DNA of 64,000 nucleotides from a virus. Of this stretch, positions 22,374-30,746 are shown one piece after another; the first letter of the stretch is position 1, and each line of letters starts with the position of its first letter. The position numbers and the translations under genes were made by a program. The notes beneath the pieces were generated by a model. It was not told where the DNA came from. It made no database searches and worked only from the letters and a program-made list of their open reading frames with translations. Location: positions 1-64,000 of the IMG/VR virus record IMGVR_UViG_3300001282_000007; one strand, written 5' to 3'.

Positions 22374-22963
22374 TATCTAGTGGTCAGTATCTTGTCAGCA
22401 AGTCCGTAGTCTACGGCTTCTTGCGCACTCATGAAATTGTCGCGCTCCATGTCTGCTGTGAATTCTTCAAATGTTTTGCCTGCTGAGTTATGTTTGACAT
22501 AGATCTCAGTCAGCACCTGTTTCATCTTGAGAATTTCTGTGACCTGGATCAGCATGTCTGTGGCCTGTCCACGTGAGCCGCCCGAAGGTTGATGAATCAT
22601 GTGACGAGCGTTGGGCAAGATAAATCGCTTGCCTTTAGCACCAGAACTAGCCAGCAATGATCCCATTGAGCAGGCCTGTCCCATCACAATGGTCTGCACA
22701 TCAGGCTTGATAAACTGCAGGGTATCATAGATGGCCATGCCTGCTGTGACGCTGCCGCCGGGTGAGTTGATATACAAACTGATATCTTTGTCAGGATTCT
22801 CACTTTCAAGAAACAACATTTGTGCCACAATCAAACTGGCACTATGTTCGTCTACATCTGAGTCCAGCATGATAATGCGTTCTCGAAGCAAGCGACTGTA
22901 GATGTCGTAGCTGCGTTCGCCTTTGCTTGTGGATTCAACAACAATTGGTACTAGATTTGGCAT
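22373..22963 (-). CDS. clpP: ATP-dependent Clp protease proteolytic subunit, paralogue 1
   Basis: A 196-aa serine protease with the ClpP fold. The nucleophile is Ser99 in GQACSMGS, catalytic His124 in [10 protein letters not shown], and the oxyanion region is SPGGSVTAG. It is close to bacterial ClpP in length and sequence and lacks a long propeptide. It would assemble into a tetradecamer with a Clp ATPase such as the ClpX encoded at 43298. AAGGAAT precedes the ATG. The gene overlaps the upstream GT-like gene by 13 nt. Confidence 0.93.
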   Translation of the reverse strand: MPNLVPIVVESTSKGERSYDIYSRLLRERIIMLDSDVDEHSASLIVAQMLFLESENPDKDISLYINSPGGSVTAGMAIYDTLQFIKPDVQTIVMGQACSMGSLLASSGAKGKRFILPNARHMIHQPSGGSRGQATDMLIQVTEILKMKQVLTEIYVKHNSAGKTFEEFTADMERDNFMSAQEAVDYGLADKILTTR

Positions 22964-23940
22964 GATATTCCTTTTTGGATTTTTTGTTTCTGACTATGAA
23001 CATAATCAGTGAAGTGATGTTTATTGTATAGTATTTTTTCACTAAGAGCAAGAAATTTGGCTTGCCAGTACTCAGGTGTCTGGTCACACAACACTCCAAG
23101 GAATCGGTGCATGGCCGCTGGCTCAGCAAGGTTCAAGTCGGTGATATCCGCAAAGTCTGCAACATACGGTTCAAACCCTCGATCTGTTAGCCAGCGGGTG
23201 CCGCCATCAGGATCATACACCAAAAACGGTCTACATCCTACTATGGGTTTGTAGATTTTTTCACTTACAAATCCAGTCTGATTGATATCGAAAAACGTTT
23301 CAGTCACAATGTTTACCAGGTGTCGTTGCCAATTTTGCATGTGGCCCAGACTCACTATATCATTGGGTACGCCGTAATGTGTGGCAGCAGCGTTGGGTGC
23401 AAGATTGTCCGGCTCGCAATCAGTTGGCAAAGATCTTACTGCTGAACCAGTGCCTCCCATGCTTACTATACCACGGTCCAACAAGTTACTGGCTTCAAGT
23501 CTTTGATACAGCTTTTGTCTATGCCAGTGTGGCTTGCGATTCAAACACATGTAGGCTGTATCAATCAGAGACGGATCCATTAGAATATCCAATGATGGTG
23601 GATTTAAAAATTCATCCACGAACACTGCACAAAAATCCACAGCATGTGGTCCTGCATAATATCCCACAGTCGATATTTCACATTCAAACTCACTATACCA
23701 ATCAGCAGCAGGAATAGCCGCATCTAACATGGCAATCAGCACAATACAATCAACTGGATTGTTACGCAACCATTCCAGTACTTGTTCATGATATTGTTTG
23801 GTATACCATACAGAATTGATAACAACAGTTCTAGAAGAGTCGGCAGATATGTGCGTGAGCATGCGATCAACTATGTGTGTTTCAAACTTCTTGAGTGGAA
23901 ACTGCAAGCCCCAGCCGTTGTCAAATCTTTGAATAATCAT
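22951..23940 (-). CDS. GT10-like (fucosyltransferase C-domain-like) protein A
   Basis: A 329-aa protein. The C-terminal block [20 protein letters not shown] followed by [17 protein letters not shown] and WLTDRGFE is shared with 23921-24946 and 39696-40988 and resembles the FENS..YVTEK..A...G..PV pattern of GT10 glycosyltransferases. The N-terminal half is divergent. A role in glycan modification is inferred. It overlaps the next GT-like gene by 20 nt. Confidence 0.6.
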   Translation of the reverse strand: MIIQRFDNGWGLQFPLKKFETHIVDRMLTHISADSSRTVVINSVWYTKQYHEQVLEWLRNNPVDCIVLIAMLDAAIPAADWYSEFECEISTVGYYAGPHAVDFCAVFVDEFLNPPSLDILMDPSLIDTAYMCLNRKPHWHRQKLYQRLEASNLLDRGIVSMGGTGSAVRSLPTDCEPDNLAPNAAATHYGVPNDIVSLGHMQNWQRHLVNIVTETFFDINQTGFVSEKIYKPIVGCRPFLVYDPDGGTRWLTDRGFEPYVADFADITDLNLAEPAAMHRFLGVLCDQTPEYWQAKFLALSEKILYNKHHFTDYVHSQKQKIQKGISCQI

Positions 23941-24946
23941 GGTCTAGTATATTGGTTTGATTGTTACAAATGTCCGCAAGATGTTGCCGATTGTATTGAG
24001 CTATCTCATGTGCAAAACTTAATATTCGTTTTTGTTCTGCACGGCCGCACTCCAGCAAGGTGCGCATACTTTGTTGCATAAGTCGCCAACGATCGGCACC
24101 TTCATACAGGTCATAACTTTCATCCCAGATGCTGTGATATGTTTGGAACCCTATGCTGCGCAATCTTGCTAGATAGTAACGTGGTGCATATACCAACATG
24201 GGTTTGGCAGCCATGATAGGACGTATGGTTTTTTCAGTAGGAAAGAATGTATTTCCTAAGGTGTAAGTTTCACACACTATCTCCACAGCAAAATTGTGAT
24301 AGTGCTGCAACAAACTAGTATTGGTTTCTGCTGATGATGCAGGAGTAGCAAATTGATCTCTTACTGATTTGTTGTCCACACTGGTCACAATCCGTTGATC
24401 ATACCAAGCAAACATCCGGGCCTGATCATACAGTGATAACCAGTCTGATATGTTTTCTAAATCGTGAACATCACCTATCTCTCGTTTCCAAGGAAATGGT
24501 TGTATGTGATTCATCATGCTGGCAAAAAGACTAGTGCTATGTGCTTGATACAGAATAGCAGCTCTGCTGAGTGTAATTCTTCCAACAAACAATCCAAAAG
24601 GTTGTTGATATTCTAGTTGTTGTTCTAGTGTGGGTTCTGTGTGTTGCCAATAATCCTGAACCATGAAGAAAAAATGACTTATCTTGCTGCATTTCACACG
24701 CTGGTATGGCACAAATTCTACAGGATTGCTCCATCCTATTAACTGCACAGTATCAGGAGTTTGTTTCCTAGCCATGAGCCAGGCGTTGATTGATTTGGTT
24801 ATGCCCAGTGCCGACAAGCTAGGACCCTCTCCACGTAGGTCCAAGACCAGTGGTTCTCCAGGTGGGTGCTGATTAAGTTGTTGTTGAAATTGAGTAGGAT
24901 TATTCCAGCAATCGCCGCTGAATTCTATTGCTATAGGTTCTGTCAT
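23921..24946 (-). CDS. GT10-like protein B
   Basis: A 341-aa paralogue of 22951-23940. The conserved core is VEIVCETYTLGNTFFPTEKT followed by IRPIMAAKPMLVYAPR and LRSIGFQTYHSIWDESYD. The upstream region on this strand shows TAAGTA 5 nt before the ATG, a near-match to the late box. The gene is divergent from the 514-aa protein with only 30 bp between start codons. Confidence 0.6.
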   Translation of the reverse strand: MTEPIAIEFSGDCWNNPTQFQQQLNQHPPGEPLVLDLRGEGPSLSALGITKSINAWLMARKQTPDTVQLIGWSNPVEFVPYQRVKCSKISHFFFMVQDYWQHTEPTLEQQLEYQQPFGLFVGRITLSRAAILYQAHSTSLFASMMNHIQPFPWKREIGDVHDLENISDWLSLYDQARMFAWYDQRIVTSVDNKSVRDQFATPASSAETNTSLLQHYHNFAVEIVCETYTLGNTFFPTEKTIRPIMAAKPMLVYAPRYYLARLRSIGFQTYHSIWDESYDLYEGADRWRLMQQSMRTLLECGRAEQKRILSFAHEIAQYNRQHLADICNNQTNILDHDYSKI

Positions 24947-24966
24947 TCCAATACTTATGGTGTCAC

Positions 24967-24972
24967 TAAATA
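24967..24972 (+). promoter_or_regulatory. TAAATA late-type box, 514-aa protein
   Basis: CTAAATA-CACC-ATG: the box ends 4 nt before the start at 24977, with no SD. Confidence 0.5.
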
Positions 24973-24976
24973 CACC

Positions 24977-26521
24977 ATGAGAGATTTAATCAACGTACTT
25001 GACAGCATAATAACTGAGGTGACCATCAGTAAACCCAAATATGGACCTGGCACTCAATTTTCTGTTTCCACAGGGTCAGAAGCTGGAAAAAAGTTACTGA
25101 CATTGTTGCAGCAACAAGGATTTGATGCTACTCCGCCATTGACCAGGCAAGACGACACAGAATTGAGCGAAAAAGATATCTTAAATCTCCCCACAGTTAC
25201 ATATGGAAAAGGCGGCGACGGTTATATTTTTTCCAATAATGCTGGACAGTCTGTTTTGATTGTTGGCAGTTCTAGTACCATTGGGGCAGCGTTTAATGTG
25301 TATACTGGAGCCACTGCCGACGACGATGTTGGGAAAATTGCCAATCGCGGCGAAACAGCCGAAGGTATTCTGGGCGCTGCTATGTTTGCTAAATTCACCA
25401 AACGTGAATCTGACGAAGATATCGGCACAGTGACCGCTCAGGACATCGGCAATGTGCTTGACAGTTTAAAGCAAACCGGTGAGGATCAATATCAAGTGGA
25501 AGTGGAAGATTTTGATAATGAACATGCGGATGTGATTTCGTTTGTGCTGAGACTTAAATCCGGGCCGTATCAGGATCTCATGGATCCTGCCAAGCGACCG
25601 CTGTTGGCCAGTGAATTCTCCAGTGCCGCTGCTTATGTCAACAGTTCGGACGCTGAACGATACAGCAAGTATTTTTATATCAATGGCAGGTCAGATCAGA
25701 TCGTGATCATGGCCGATGGCGTCACAGGTGAAACAGAACAAAAGACCGATGTGTGGGTGTTTGTCACTGATGAAAATGGCCAGCCACGTAAACTTAGACT
25801 CAATACCAGTCTCAAGGTAGGTGGTATTAAACAGTTTGGACAAGTGGGTGGCGACAGTGCAGAAACCCAACAGATCTTGTGGAATTATTTTGGTGTTGAT
25901 GCAAGTTCTGCGTTGGCCAAATTTACCAAGGCAATGAAATCCAATTCACCAACAGCAACAAGAGATGCATTCAAACAAATATATCAATATGCTGCTACCG
26001 AACTAGACAACAAATTGAAAAACGCCAGACCTGAAGATGAAGCCAACATAATTGATGCCATTGCCACTGGTATCACACACTTTGCTACACTGGGCGATCC
26101 CAATGTTGAACTGGTGGACTTCAGCGATGGTGGATTCAAGATTTTGAGATTCAACAAGCTGGTTGAAAAATTAAAGAATACAGATCTTGAAGCCACTTAC
26201 GTTGATAAAAAAACTTGGCCAGAAGTGGTCATTCATGAACGCGATAACCCTAATAATAAACTGCTGACCATCAGGATGAAAGTAGAGAACAAACCCAAGG
26301 GCGGTATCTATGTTCGCACTTACATTGAAAAGGGTCCGCTGTTGGAAAAACTCACCGAATACCGAAAAGCCAGTTGGGACAATGCTCCAGCTGCTACTGG
26401 TGCCGAAGATCTAGATGCAGTTACCGGCACACCAAGACTATCGGGTCCTGGTGCACGAGCAGCAAAGACAAATCGCGAACCCAGAATGGATCGTGCCACC
26501 CTAGGGCGCGAGCGTCGTTAA
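24977..26521 (+). CDS. Large protein with capsid-targeting-like leader and PD-(D/E)XK-like core
   Basis: A 514-aa protein. The N-terminus MRDLINVLDSIITEV resembles T4 capsid-targeting leaders. A middle block, EQKTDVWVFVTDENGQPRKL then NTSLKVGGIKQFGQVGG, has the D...(S)xK spacing of a restriction-like nuclease core. The rest is mixed alpha/beta with an Arg-rich C-terminus. It is plausible as an injected nuclease or other virion protein, but neither is established. I start at the ATG behind the TAAATA box. Confidence 0.6.
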   Translation: MRDLINVLDSIITEVTISKPKYGPGTQFSVSTGSEAGKKLLTLLQQQGFDATPPLTRQDDTELSEKDILNLPTVTYGKGGDGYIFSNNAGQSVLIVGSSSTIGAAFNVYTGATADDDVGKIANRGETAEGILGAAMFAKFTKRESDEDIGTVTAQDIGNVLDSLKQTGEDQYQVEVEDFDNEHADVISFVLRLKSGPYQDLMDPAKRPLLASEFSSAAAYVNSSDAERYSKYFYINGRSDQIVIMADGVTGETEQKTDVWVFVTDENGQPRKLRLNTSLKVGGIKQFGQVGGDSAETQQILWNYFGVDASSALAKFTKAMKSNSPTATRDAFKQIYQYAATELDNKLKNARPEDEANIIDAIATGITHFATLGDPNVELVDFSDGGFKILRFNKLVEKLKNTDLEATYVDKKTWPEVVIHERDNPNNKLLTIRMKVENKPKGGIYVRTYIEKGPLLEKLTEYRKASWDNAPAATGAEDLDAVTGTPRLSGPGARAAKTNREPRMDRATLGRERR

Positions 26522-27090
26522 CGTCCCAGTGTGGATATTGCATCGCAGATGTGCAGTTCCAGAGCCTGAGTAGCATCAAGCCAAACATCATGTGGTGGCA
26601 ACAGCTTGGCCCGAACAGTTTCATCATCAAGCCCGGTACAGTCCCGGTAGTGCTGTATCATGCGCTTTTGTGTAAGCTCAAATTCACGCATGGTAGCAAA
26701 CAATTCATGCACCTTGCCATCGCTGCCCCAGCTGAACTGGTGACTCAGGATACTGGTGTTGGGAGTAAGGATTCTACGTCCCGGGGAACCTGCTAGAAAT
26801 ATCAAGAGTCCTGCACTGGCAATCTGTCCCAGTCCCACTGTTTTGACCGCAATAGCACTGCTGCGCATGACATCAATTAGTGCAAAGGCAGCACTCATGT
26901 CTCCACCTTCTGAGCAGATCATCAGCAGGAGTTCTTTGCGCTTTTTCTTGACCACATAGTTTTCATGCAGAATCCACTCTATCACTGGTTTGATACTGTC
27001 ATGGTCTATTTCACCCATGAGTACCAGCATGCCTGAGTCGGCCAGCCGTTGGGTGTGTGATTGATCTAGATTTTCAGTTTCTGTGGCCAT
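26518..27090 (-). CDS. ClpP-family protease, divergent paralogue 2
   Basis: A 190-aa protein with the ClpP fold. Nucleophile Ser92 is in GQIASAGLLIFLAGS and catalytic His117 in TSILSHQFS; CSEGGDMSAA matches the SPGG oxyanion strand. It is more diverged than the clpP at 22373 and resembles the phage-type ClpP of T4-like phages. It could form mixed ClpP1P2 rings. It overlaps the convergent 514-aa gene by 4 nt. Confidence 0.85.
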   Translation of the reverse strand: MATETENLDQSHTQRLADSGMLVLMGEIDHDSIKPVIEWILHENYVVKKKRKELLLMICSEGGDMSAAFALIDVMRSSAIAVKTVGLGQIASAGLLIFLAGSPGRRILTPNTSILSHQFSWGSDGKVHELFATMREFELTQKRMIQHYRDCTGLDDETVRAKLLPPHDVWLDATQALELHICDAISTLGR

Positions 27091-27102
27091 AAATTTGTAG
27101 TG

Positions 27103-27130
27103 GAAAAAGCAGCCCGAGTGGACTGCTTTT
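27103..27130. terminator. Rho-independent terminator, bidirectional
   Basis: AAAAGCAG / CTGCTTTT arms around CCCGAGTGGA lie between the LPP20-like gene (ending 27154) and clpP2. T-runs flank both sides. Confidence 0.8.
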
Positions 27131-27153
27131 ATTTATGCGTATATTATCGCAGA

Positions 27154-27726
27154 TTATTGCTTTTGTGTTACAGTGTCCAGTTCTTCAAACGCTTGTTGGC
27201 TACGACCCTGGGCTTGTGCTTGCAGTCGTATCTGATCCTGACGTTTTTTCAGCACATTGGCATCACCTGTTGGCAGGGCCACCAGCACATAGCTACGGAA
27301 TCTGGTGCCATCAGCAACTCGCTTGATTTCTTTGGTTTCGACCCCGGTAATATCCACGCCTGGGCACATGCCGCGAATGGCAATTTCACTGGTTTCGTGG
27401 CTGGCTTCAGATGTGTCCATCATAAAAATCTTGGATTGCTGACTGACTTTTCCGCCTGCTGCCATGCAAATCTTGCCATACGCAAACAGCTTGGCCTTGT
27501 AGTCTGCCATGCTCATGTCTGTGCTGACTGCACTGCCATTGGCATACACTGCACTGTTACTCACAGGCAGTTCAGTCATCCATTTAGGTGCTCGATCAAT
27601 AGCAGATGTCACTGCTTTTTCTTGTCGCTGACGTTCTTCATAGGCACGCCGTTCGTACTGTTCTTTGGGGGTTGAGCCACATGCGGCCAACAAGGCCACA
27701 GTAACCAATGCAATAAAATATTTCAT
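27154..27726 (-). CDS. LPP20-like lipoprotein
   Basis: A 190-aa lipoprotein with lipobox LLAAC followed by GSTPKEQYERR. The middle part, PKWMTELPVSNSAVYANGSA and ADYKAKLFAYGKIC, resembles LPP20-family outer-membrane lipoproteins. The C-terminus is Gln-rich. AAGGATC precedes the ATG. It is the last of a cluster of secreted and lipoproteins at 27-29 kb. Confidence 0.7.
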   Translation of the reverse strand: MKYFIALVTVALLAACGSTPKEQYERRAYEERQRQEKAVTSAIDRAPKWMTELPVSNSAVYANGSAVSTDMSMADYKAKLFAYGKICMAAGGKVSQQSKIFMMDTSEASHETSEIAIRGMCPGVDITGVETKEIKRVADGTRFRSYVLVALPTGDANVLKKRQDQIRLQAQAQGRSQQAFEELDTVTQKQ

Positions 27727-27734
27727 ATTGATCC

Positions 27735-27857
27735 TTATTTAGATTTAATCCACTCGCCGGCCTTGCCAAGATCAGCCCCAGCTCCACTTACTGCTCCACC
27801 CACTGTGCCGCAGGCACAAAGAACCAGAGCAACCATGCATGTCAAAATGTATTTCAT
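27735..27857 (-). CDS. Entericidin-like small lipoprotein
   Basis: A 40-aa protein, MKYILTCMVALVLCAC then GTVGGAVSGAGADLGKAGEW. The lipobox (LCAC) and the Gly/Ala-rich G.D..KAGE tail follow the EcnA/EcnB entericidin family, outer-membrane lipoproteins linked to programmed lysis and stress. AGGAT precedes the ATG and a promoter lies at 27887-27915. The small size means the family call rests on pattern. Confidence 0.7.
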   Translation of the reverse strand: MKYILTCMVALVLCACGTVGGAVSGAGADLGKAGEWIKSK

Positions 27858-27886
27858 ACAAAATCCTAAAAAGTTATTGATACGTA

Positions 27887-27915
27887 ACTATAACACAAGA
27901 TTGAATTTAGGTCAA
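27887..27915 (-). promoter_or_regulatory. sigma70 promoter for the entericidin-like gene
   Basis: TTGACC, 17-bp spacer, TATAGT, about 30 nt upstream of the ATG. Confidence 0.78.
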
Positions 27916-27923
27916 GTCTGATT

Positions 27924-28487
27924 CTAAAATTTGTCAATCACTACCCATTTTGAGTCATGGATTTTACAAATAATACCTTGCCATGTACGCACATCACGCA
28001 CGATATATCCTGTGTCCAGGAACCAACGACACTGGGTTCCGTTGTGCCAGAATTCAGTGGCATAGTCTGGGTGTGGTCTGAATTGTGCCAGTTCTCCGGT
28101 GACACCTGGATTCACTTGTCGCAGAGTATTTAGAGTAGGATCATCCCGGCAAATCAAAACCTTTTCCGAAATTACTCTGCTGGAACTCACTTGTTCTCTT
28201 ACTGAATCATCGGCTCGACGTGTGGCTGCTGCACAGGCTTGATCTCTTGGTGTGTCTCCAGACCAGGCATATTCACCAAATGCGGTGTACCAGATGGCAC
28301 CAACTCTGGCCTGAAAGTTTACCAGACATCTTTTGCCACCTGTGGGTTCGGGCACAACTGTGGCCGTGATCTTGGTGCGTTCTGCCACAGTCACGGCACT
28401 GTGTAAAACTGTTTTGTCTTGCAGCACACACTGGTCGGCTTGTGCTGCTGCTGTGACCAGCGCCAGGCCATATATTATGGTTTTCAT
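27924..28487 (-). CDS. Secreted Cys-containing protein
   Basis: A 187-aa protein with a signal peptide MKTIIYGLALVTAAAQA and several Cys (CVLQDK, KRCLVNF, DQACAAA, LICRDD, TQCRWF, IICKI), suggesting disulphides in the periplasm. The start overlaps the upstream stop (ATGA). No family is recognised. Confidence 0.65.
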   Translation of the reverse strand: MKTIIYGLALVTAAAQADQCVLQDKTVLHSAVTVAERTKITATVVPEPTGGKRCLVNFQARVGAIWYTAFGEYAWSGDTPRDQACAAATRRADDSVREQVSSSRVISEKVLICRDDPTLNTLRQVNPGVTGELAQFRPHPDYATEFWHNGTQCRWFLDTGYIVRDVRTWQGIICKIHDSKWVVIDKF

Positions 28488-28819
28488 GGACATTGTGCTA
28501 ACTCCATGAGTTTCTGATTCAGCAGCCAATCTGTACGACTTGACCCACGTGATATATTTTCATTGTACTGACCTGGGTTGGTAATTATCAACCAGGGTTG
28601 TAGTGCATTGCTGGCCCGTGCAAACAGTCTGTCATCTCTGGTGCTGCGCATACTTTGCAACATGGCAATCTGTTGTGCCTTTTGGGAACATGTGATCTGA
28701 AAATAATCCAGGTCATATGCGGCCATGGGCTGCTGTGAGTTTGAAGCACATCCGCTACACAGGATTGCAAGTGTAACGAAGATGCCAAATACGTGCTTTG
28801 ATTTGAGCGACTTGTTCAT
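28484..28819 (-). CDS. Lipoprotein
   Basis: A 111-aa protein with a signal sequence and lipobox (ILCSGC-ASNSQQ). The C-terminus is helical with Cys near the end (LAQCP). GAGGAGAATGG precedes the start, which supports a 65-nt overlap with the previous gene. Function is unknown. Confidence 0.65.
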   Translation of the reverse strand: MNKSLKSKHVFGIFVTLAILCSGCASNSQQPMAAYDLDYFQITCSQKAQQIAMLQSMRSTRDDRLFARASNALQPWLIITNPGQYNENISRGSSRTDWLLNQKLMELAQCP

Positions 28820-28979
28820 TCCATTCTCCTCGGCTTTGATTTTCTAACCAGCGCACAATACGCTGTTGATTGGCACAATCATTGGGTATCAGACTCACAT
28901 CCACAGGAGGTGATCTTTGCACAATGGACATGCAGCCACTTAGAACCAGAGCTGCTATGGGTATCAAGAGTTTTTTCAT
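28755..28979 (-). CDS. Small lipoprotein
   Basis: A 74-aa protein, MKKLLIPIAALVLSGC then MSIVQRSPPVD: clear lipobox. DCANQQRIVRWLENQSRGEW is a helical segment. The start overlaps the stop of the KW-like gene upstream (ATGA). The overlapping lipoprotein pair with 28484-28819 recalls the nested organisation of phage spanin genes, though the families do not match. Confidence 0.65.
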   Translation of the reverse strand: MKKLLIPIAALVLSGCMSIVQRSPPVDVSLIPNDCANQQRIVRWLENQSRGEWNEQVAQIKARIWHLRYTCNPV

Positions 28980-29314
28980 GGGCTCCACCGTAGTAAAAAC
29001 ATCACAAGGTCTTGGTCAGTTGCAAGTTCAACAGTGGCTCCTTCAAGGATAGCATTGTTGCGCTCACACCAGGCAACCAGTTCAGCATCATGCTCAACCC
29101 AGTACGCAAAGTCACTGAGTATGACCAGCCTGTGGCCAAAGCCCAGTTCTGACGGTGCCACAGCAAAGCGGCGCCCTGCACCTAGATCTTGATTGAGGTC
29201 TTGTTCAGCGATCAAGATCTTGTCCCGGATGTTTGGCACGGCGCTGATATTGCACACGGCTTTTTTCTGTTCGGCTACGAAACGGCGTGTCGCGACTATA
29301 CAGTTCCACAGCAC
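28976..29314 (-). CDS. KW-motif-like protein, start uncertain
   Basis: A 112-aa frame from a GTG at 29314, ending ATDQDLVMFLLRWSP, with WCERNNAI as the helix. The end matches the KW-motif family. No SD precedes the GTG and the real start may be internal. It is the first gene after the promoter at 29391-29419. Confidence 0.55.
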   Translation of the reverse strand: MLWNCIVATRRFVAEQKKAVCNISAVPNIRDKILIAEQDLNQDLGAGRRFAVAPSELGFGHRLVILSDFAYWVEHDAELVAWCERNNAILEGATVELATDQDLVMFLLRWSP

Positions 29315-29376
29315 GTCTGCGCTGTCTAGGCAACTGTATCACAAAAGATAAAGGTTTCATAAGTTCAAAAGAAATC

Positions 29377-29412
29377 CGGTTAGTGCTGTTATTATAACAC
29401 TAACCGGATTAT
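29377..29412. promoter_or_regulatory. Inverted repeat flanking a -10 box (operator candidate)
   Basis: Arms ATCCGGTTAGTG and CACTAACCGGAT surround TATAAT of the promoter at 29391-29419. One arm lies in the spacer and the other straddles +1. This is the layout of a repressor site. Confidence 0.55.
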
Positions 29413-29419
29413 TGGTCAA
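29391..29419 (-). promoter_or_regulatory. Cassette sigma70 promoter with embedded palindrome
   Basis: TTGACC, 17-bp spacer, TATAAT, upstream of the 29.3-27.9 kb secreted-protein operon. Confidence 0.82.
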
Positions 29420-29435
29420 CTCTGCTGTGACCTGT

Positions 29436-29627
29436 TTAGAGCATGCCTCTTTTCATGAGCACTTTTATTCTACGTTCAACGTCGGCATGATCAATTGATT
29501 GTGCCAGATACGTGTTGATTTCGTCCCGGTAAGGGTCAGTGAACGTGCGCTTTACCCAGATCCAAAACTCAGACAGCCCTGTAGGCTGCTGGTCTTGTGC
29601 AGTCGATACACTGGCGTCTAGCAGCAT
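29436..29627 (-). CDS. DUF3563-like small protein
   Basis: A 63-aa protein. DPYRDEINTYLAQSIDHADVERRIKVLMKRG matches the DUF3563 signature (E..YLA.S.D..DLE.R...L.RG), a family characteristic of Betaproteobacteria. Function is unknown; it serves as a host hint. The ATG immediately follows the upstream stop (TAAATG). Confidence 0.72.
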   Translation of the reverse strand: MLLDASVSTAQDQQPTGLSEFWIWVKRTFTDPYRDEINTYLAQSIDHADVERRIKVLMKRGML

Positions 29628-29912
29628 TTAGGCTCCTTTGGCAGGCTTTTGTGTGGTCTGGTAGGCCTTCATGATACCTTCACCAAACTTGCTGTAGTCA
29701 AATTTGGTAGCTTGTTGCATGGTCTTGACCATTTCGCTGGCCAACACTGCGGCAGTGTCTTGACCAACCTTGACTGCTTTTTTGGTGTATTCAGCTTGAG
29801 TGTCAACAAAGTTGACCATGGCTTCTTTCACAGCTTCGTTTGTGACGAATGTGTTGACGAAAGTTTTTTTACCGTTTTGTACGGCGTCGATGATTGCTTC
29901 TGATGTAAACAT
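29628..29912 (-). CDS. Phasin-like helical protein
   Basis: A 94-aa helical protein, MFTSEAIIDAVQNGKKTFVN..., with phasin-like amphipathic heptads and a KPAKGA tail. Phasins coat polyhydroxyalkanoate granules in Betaproteobacteria; a similar fold occurs in stress proteins. The assignment rests on composition only. AAAGGAA precedes the ATG. Confidence 0.5.
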   Translation of the reverse strand: MFTSEAIIDAVQNGKKTFVNTFVTNEAVKEAMVNFVDTQAEYTKKAVKVGQDTAAVLASEMVKTMQQATKFDYSKFGEGIMKAYQTTQKPAKGA

Positions 29913-29964
29913 AATTTTTCCTTTAGACAAAATTTACTAGCCGGACCCGCCCTATGCAGCATCC

Positions 29965-29974
29965 TAGCATGCTA
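29965..29974. promoter_or_regulatory. Palindrome overlapping -10/+1
   Basis: TAGCATGCTA overlaps the 3' end of the -10 box and the start site of the promoter at 29974-30002; a possible operator. Confidence 0.35.
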
Positions 29975-30002
29975 TTATATATGACAAATTGCTGCAGGGC
30001 AA
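29974..30002 (-). promoter_or_regulatory. sigma70 promoter for 29628-29912 and 29436-29627
   Basis: TTGCCC, 17-bp spacer, TATAAT. Confidence 0.75.
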
Positions 30003-30032
30003 CATTTTACGGCGGTATTATGCCAATTTGGG

Positions 30033-30038
30033 TAAATA
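30033..30038 (+). promoter_or_regulatory. TAAATA late-type box, HNH gene
   Basis: TAAATA-AAGT-ATG: the box ends 4 nt before the start at 30043. Confidence 0.45.
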
Positions 30039-30042
30039 AAGT

Positions 30043-30474
30043 ATGACATTAAACAATGCCCTTCCTGAAATTCAACACTGTGCATTGCCCGAATGTAATA
30101 AACCTTTTTCTAATTGGCGGCGTAACTGCTGCTGTACAAGTCATCAGGCTAGGTATTCTGCAAAAATGAGATGGGGGACACTTAATGAGCCCGACCGATC
30201 AAAAGAAGAAATTGTTGCATACCATCGCCAATGGTCAATTGAAAAACAAAAAAGAACTAAAAACGCTATGCCAGCTTGGGCAAATAAAACAGCAATTCGA
30301 TCAATATATGAAGAAGCGGCAGGATTAACTATTTCAACTGGTGTAAAACACGAAGTTGATCACATTGTGCCATTGACTAATAAATTAGTGTGCGGACTGC
30401 ATGTAGAACATAATTTACGAGTAACAACTTTTACTGAAAATCGACAAAAATCAAATAAGTTTGTTATACAATGA
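30043..30474 (+). CDS. HNH endonuclease
   Basis: A 143-aa protein with an N-terminal zinc-ribbon-like part (HCALPECNKPF...NCCCTSHQAR) and an HNH core HEVDHIVPLTNKLVCGLHVEHNLRV (about residues 107-131) ending in ENRQKSN. Free-standing HNH genes of this type are mobile in T4-like phages. The gene is AT-rich compared with its neighbours, which suits insertion. Confidence 0.85.
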   Translation: MTLNNALPEIQHCALPECNKPFSNWRRNCCCTSHQARYSAKMRWGTLNEPDRSKEEIVAYHRQWSIEKQKRTKNAMPAWANKTAIRSIYEEAAGLTISTGVKHEVDHIVPLTNKLVCGLHVEHNLRVTTFTENRQKSNKFVIQ

Positions 30475-30503
30475 ACGTTGGTAAATATTTCATAGGAGAA
30501 CTT

Positions 30504-30707
30504 ATGTTTACAAAAATCAAACAATTCTTTCTGGGCAAACCTGCTCCAGAAGCCCAGGCACCGTACAAGATAGAAGCACCATGGACACACGCCGAAGTTG
30601 CACCAGTCACTGCGCCAATAGTTGCTGAACCAGCGGCTGCAAAGAAAGCTGCTCCCAAGCCCAAAAAGCCAGCTGCAAAAAAGCCTGCTGCCAAAAAGCC
30701 AGTCTAA
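30504..30707 (+). CDS. Basic Lys/Ala/Pro-rich protein (histone-like tail)
   Basis: A 67-aa protein, MFTKIKQFFLGKPAPEAQAP, with a C-terminal AAKK-PKKPAAKK repeat. It is likely to bind nucleic acid non-specifically. AGGAG precedes the ATG at 30504; an in-frame ATG at 30471 lacks an SD. Confidence 0.65.
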   Translation: MFTKIKQFFLGKPAPEAQAPYKIEAPWTHAEVAPVTAPIVAEPAAAKKAAPKPKKPAAKKPAAKKPV

Positions 30708-30724
30708 TTATCAACTGAACTTTT

Positions 30725-30746
30725 GATAACCCCGCAAGGGGTTATC
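30725..30746. terminator. Hairpin between convergent genes
   Basis: GATAACCCC/GGGGTTATC, perfect 9-bp stem with a GCAA tetraloop. There is no long T-tract, so it is a weak terminator or mRNA 3'-end stabiliser. Confidence 0.65.

Noticed and set aside
29210-29360. A 48-codon frame (MKPLSFVIQLPRQRRR...) overlapping 28976-29314
   Set aside because: It lacks an SD match and family resemblance, and its frame conflicts with the KW-type C-terminus that matches other genes. It remains a weak alternative start region.
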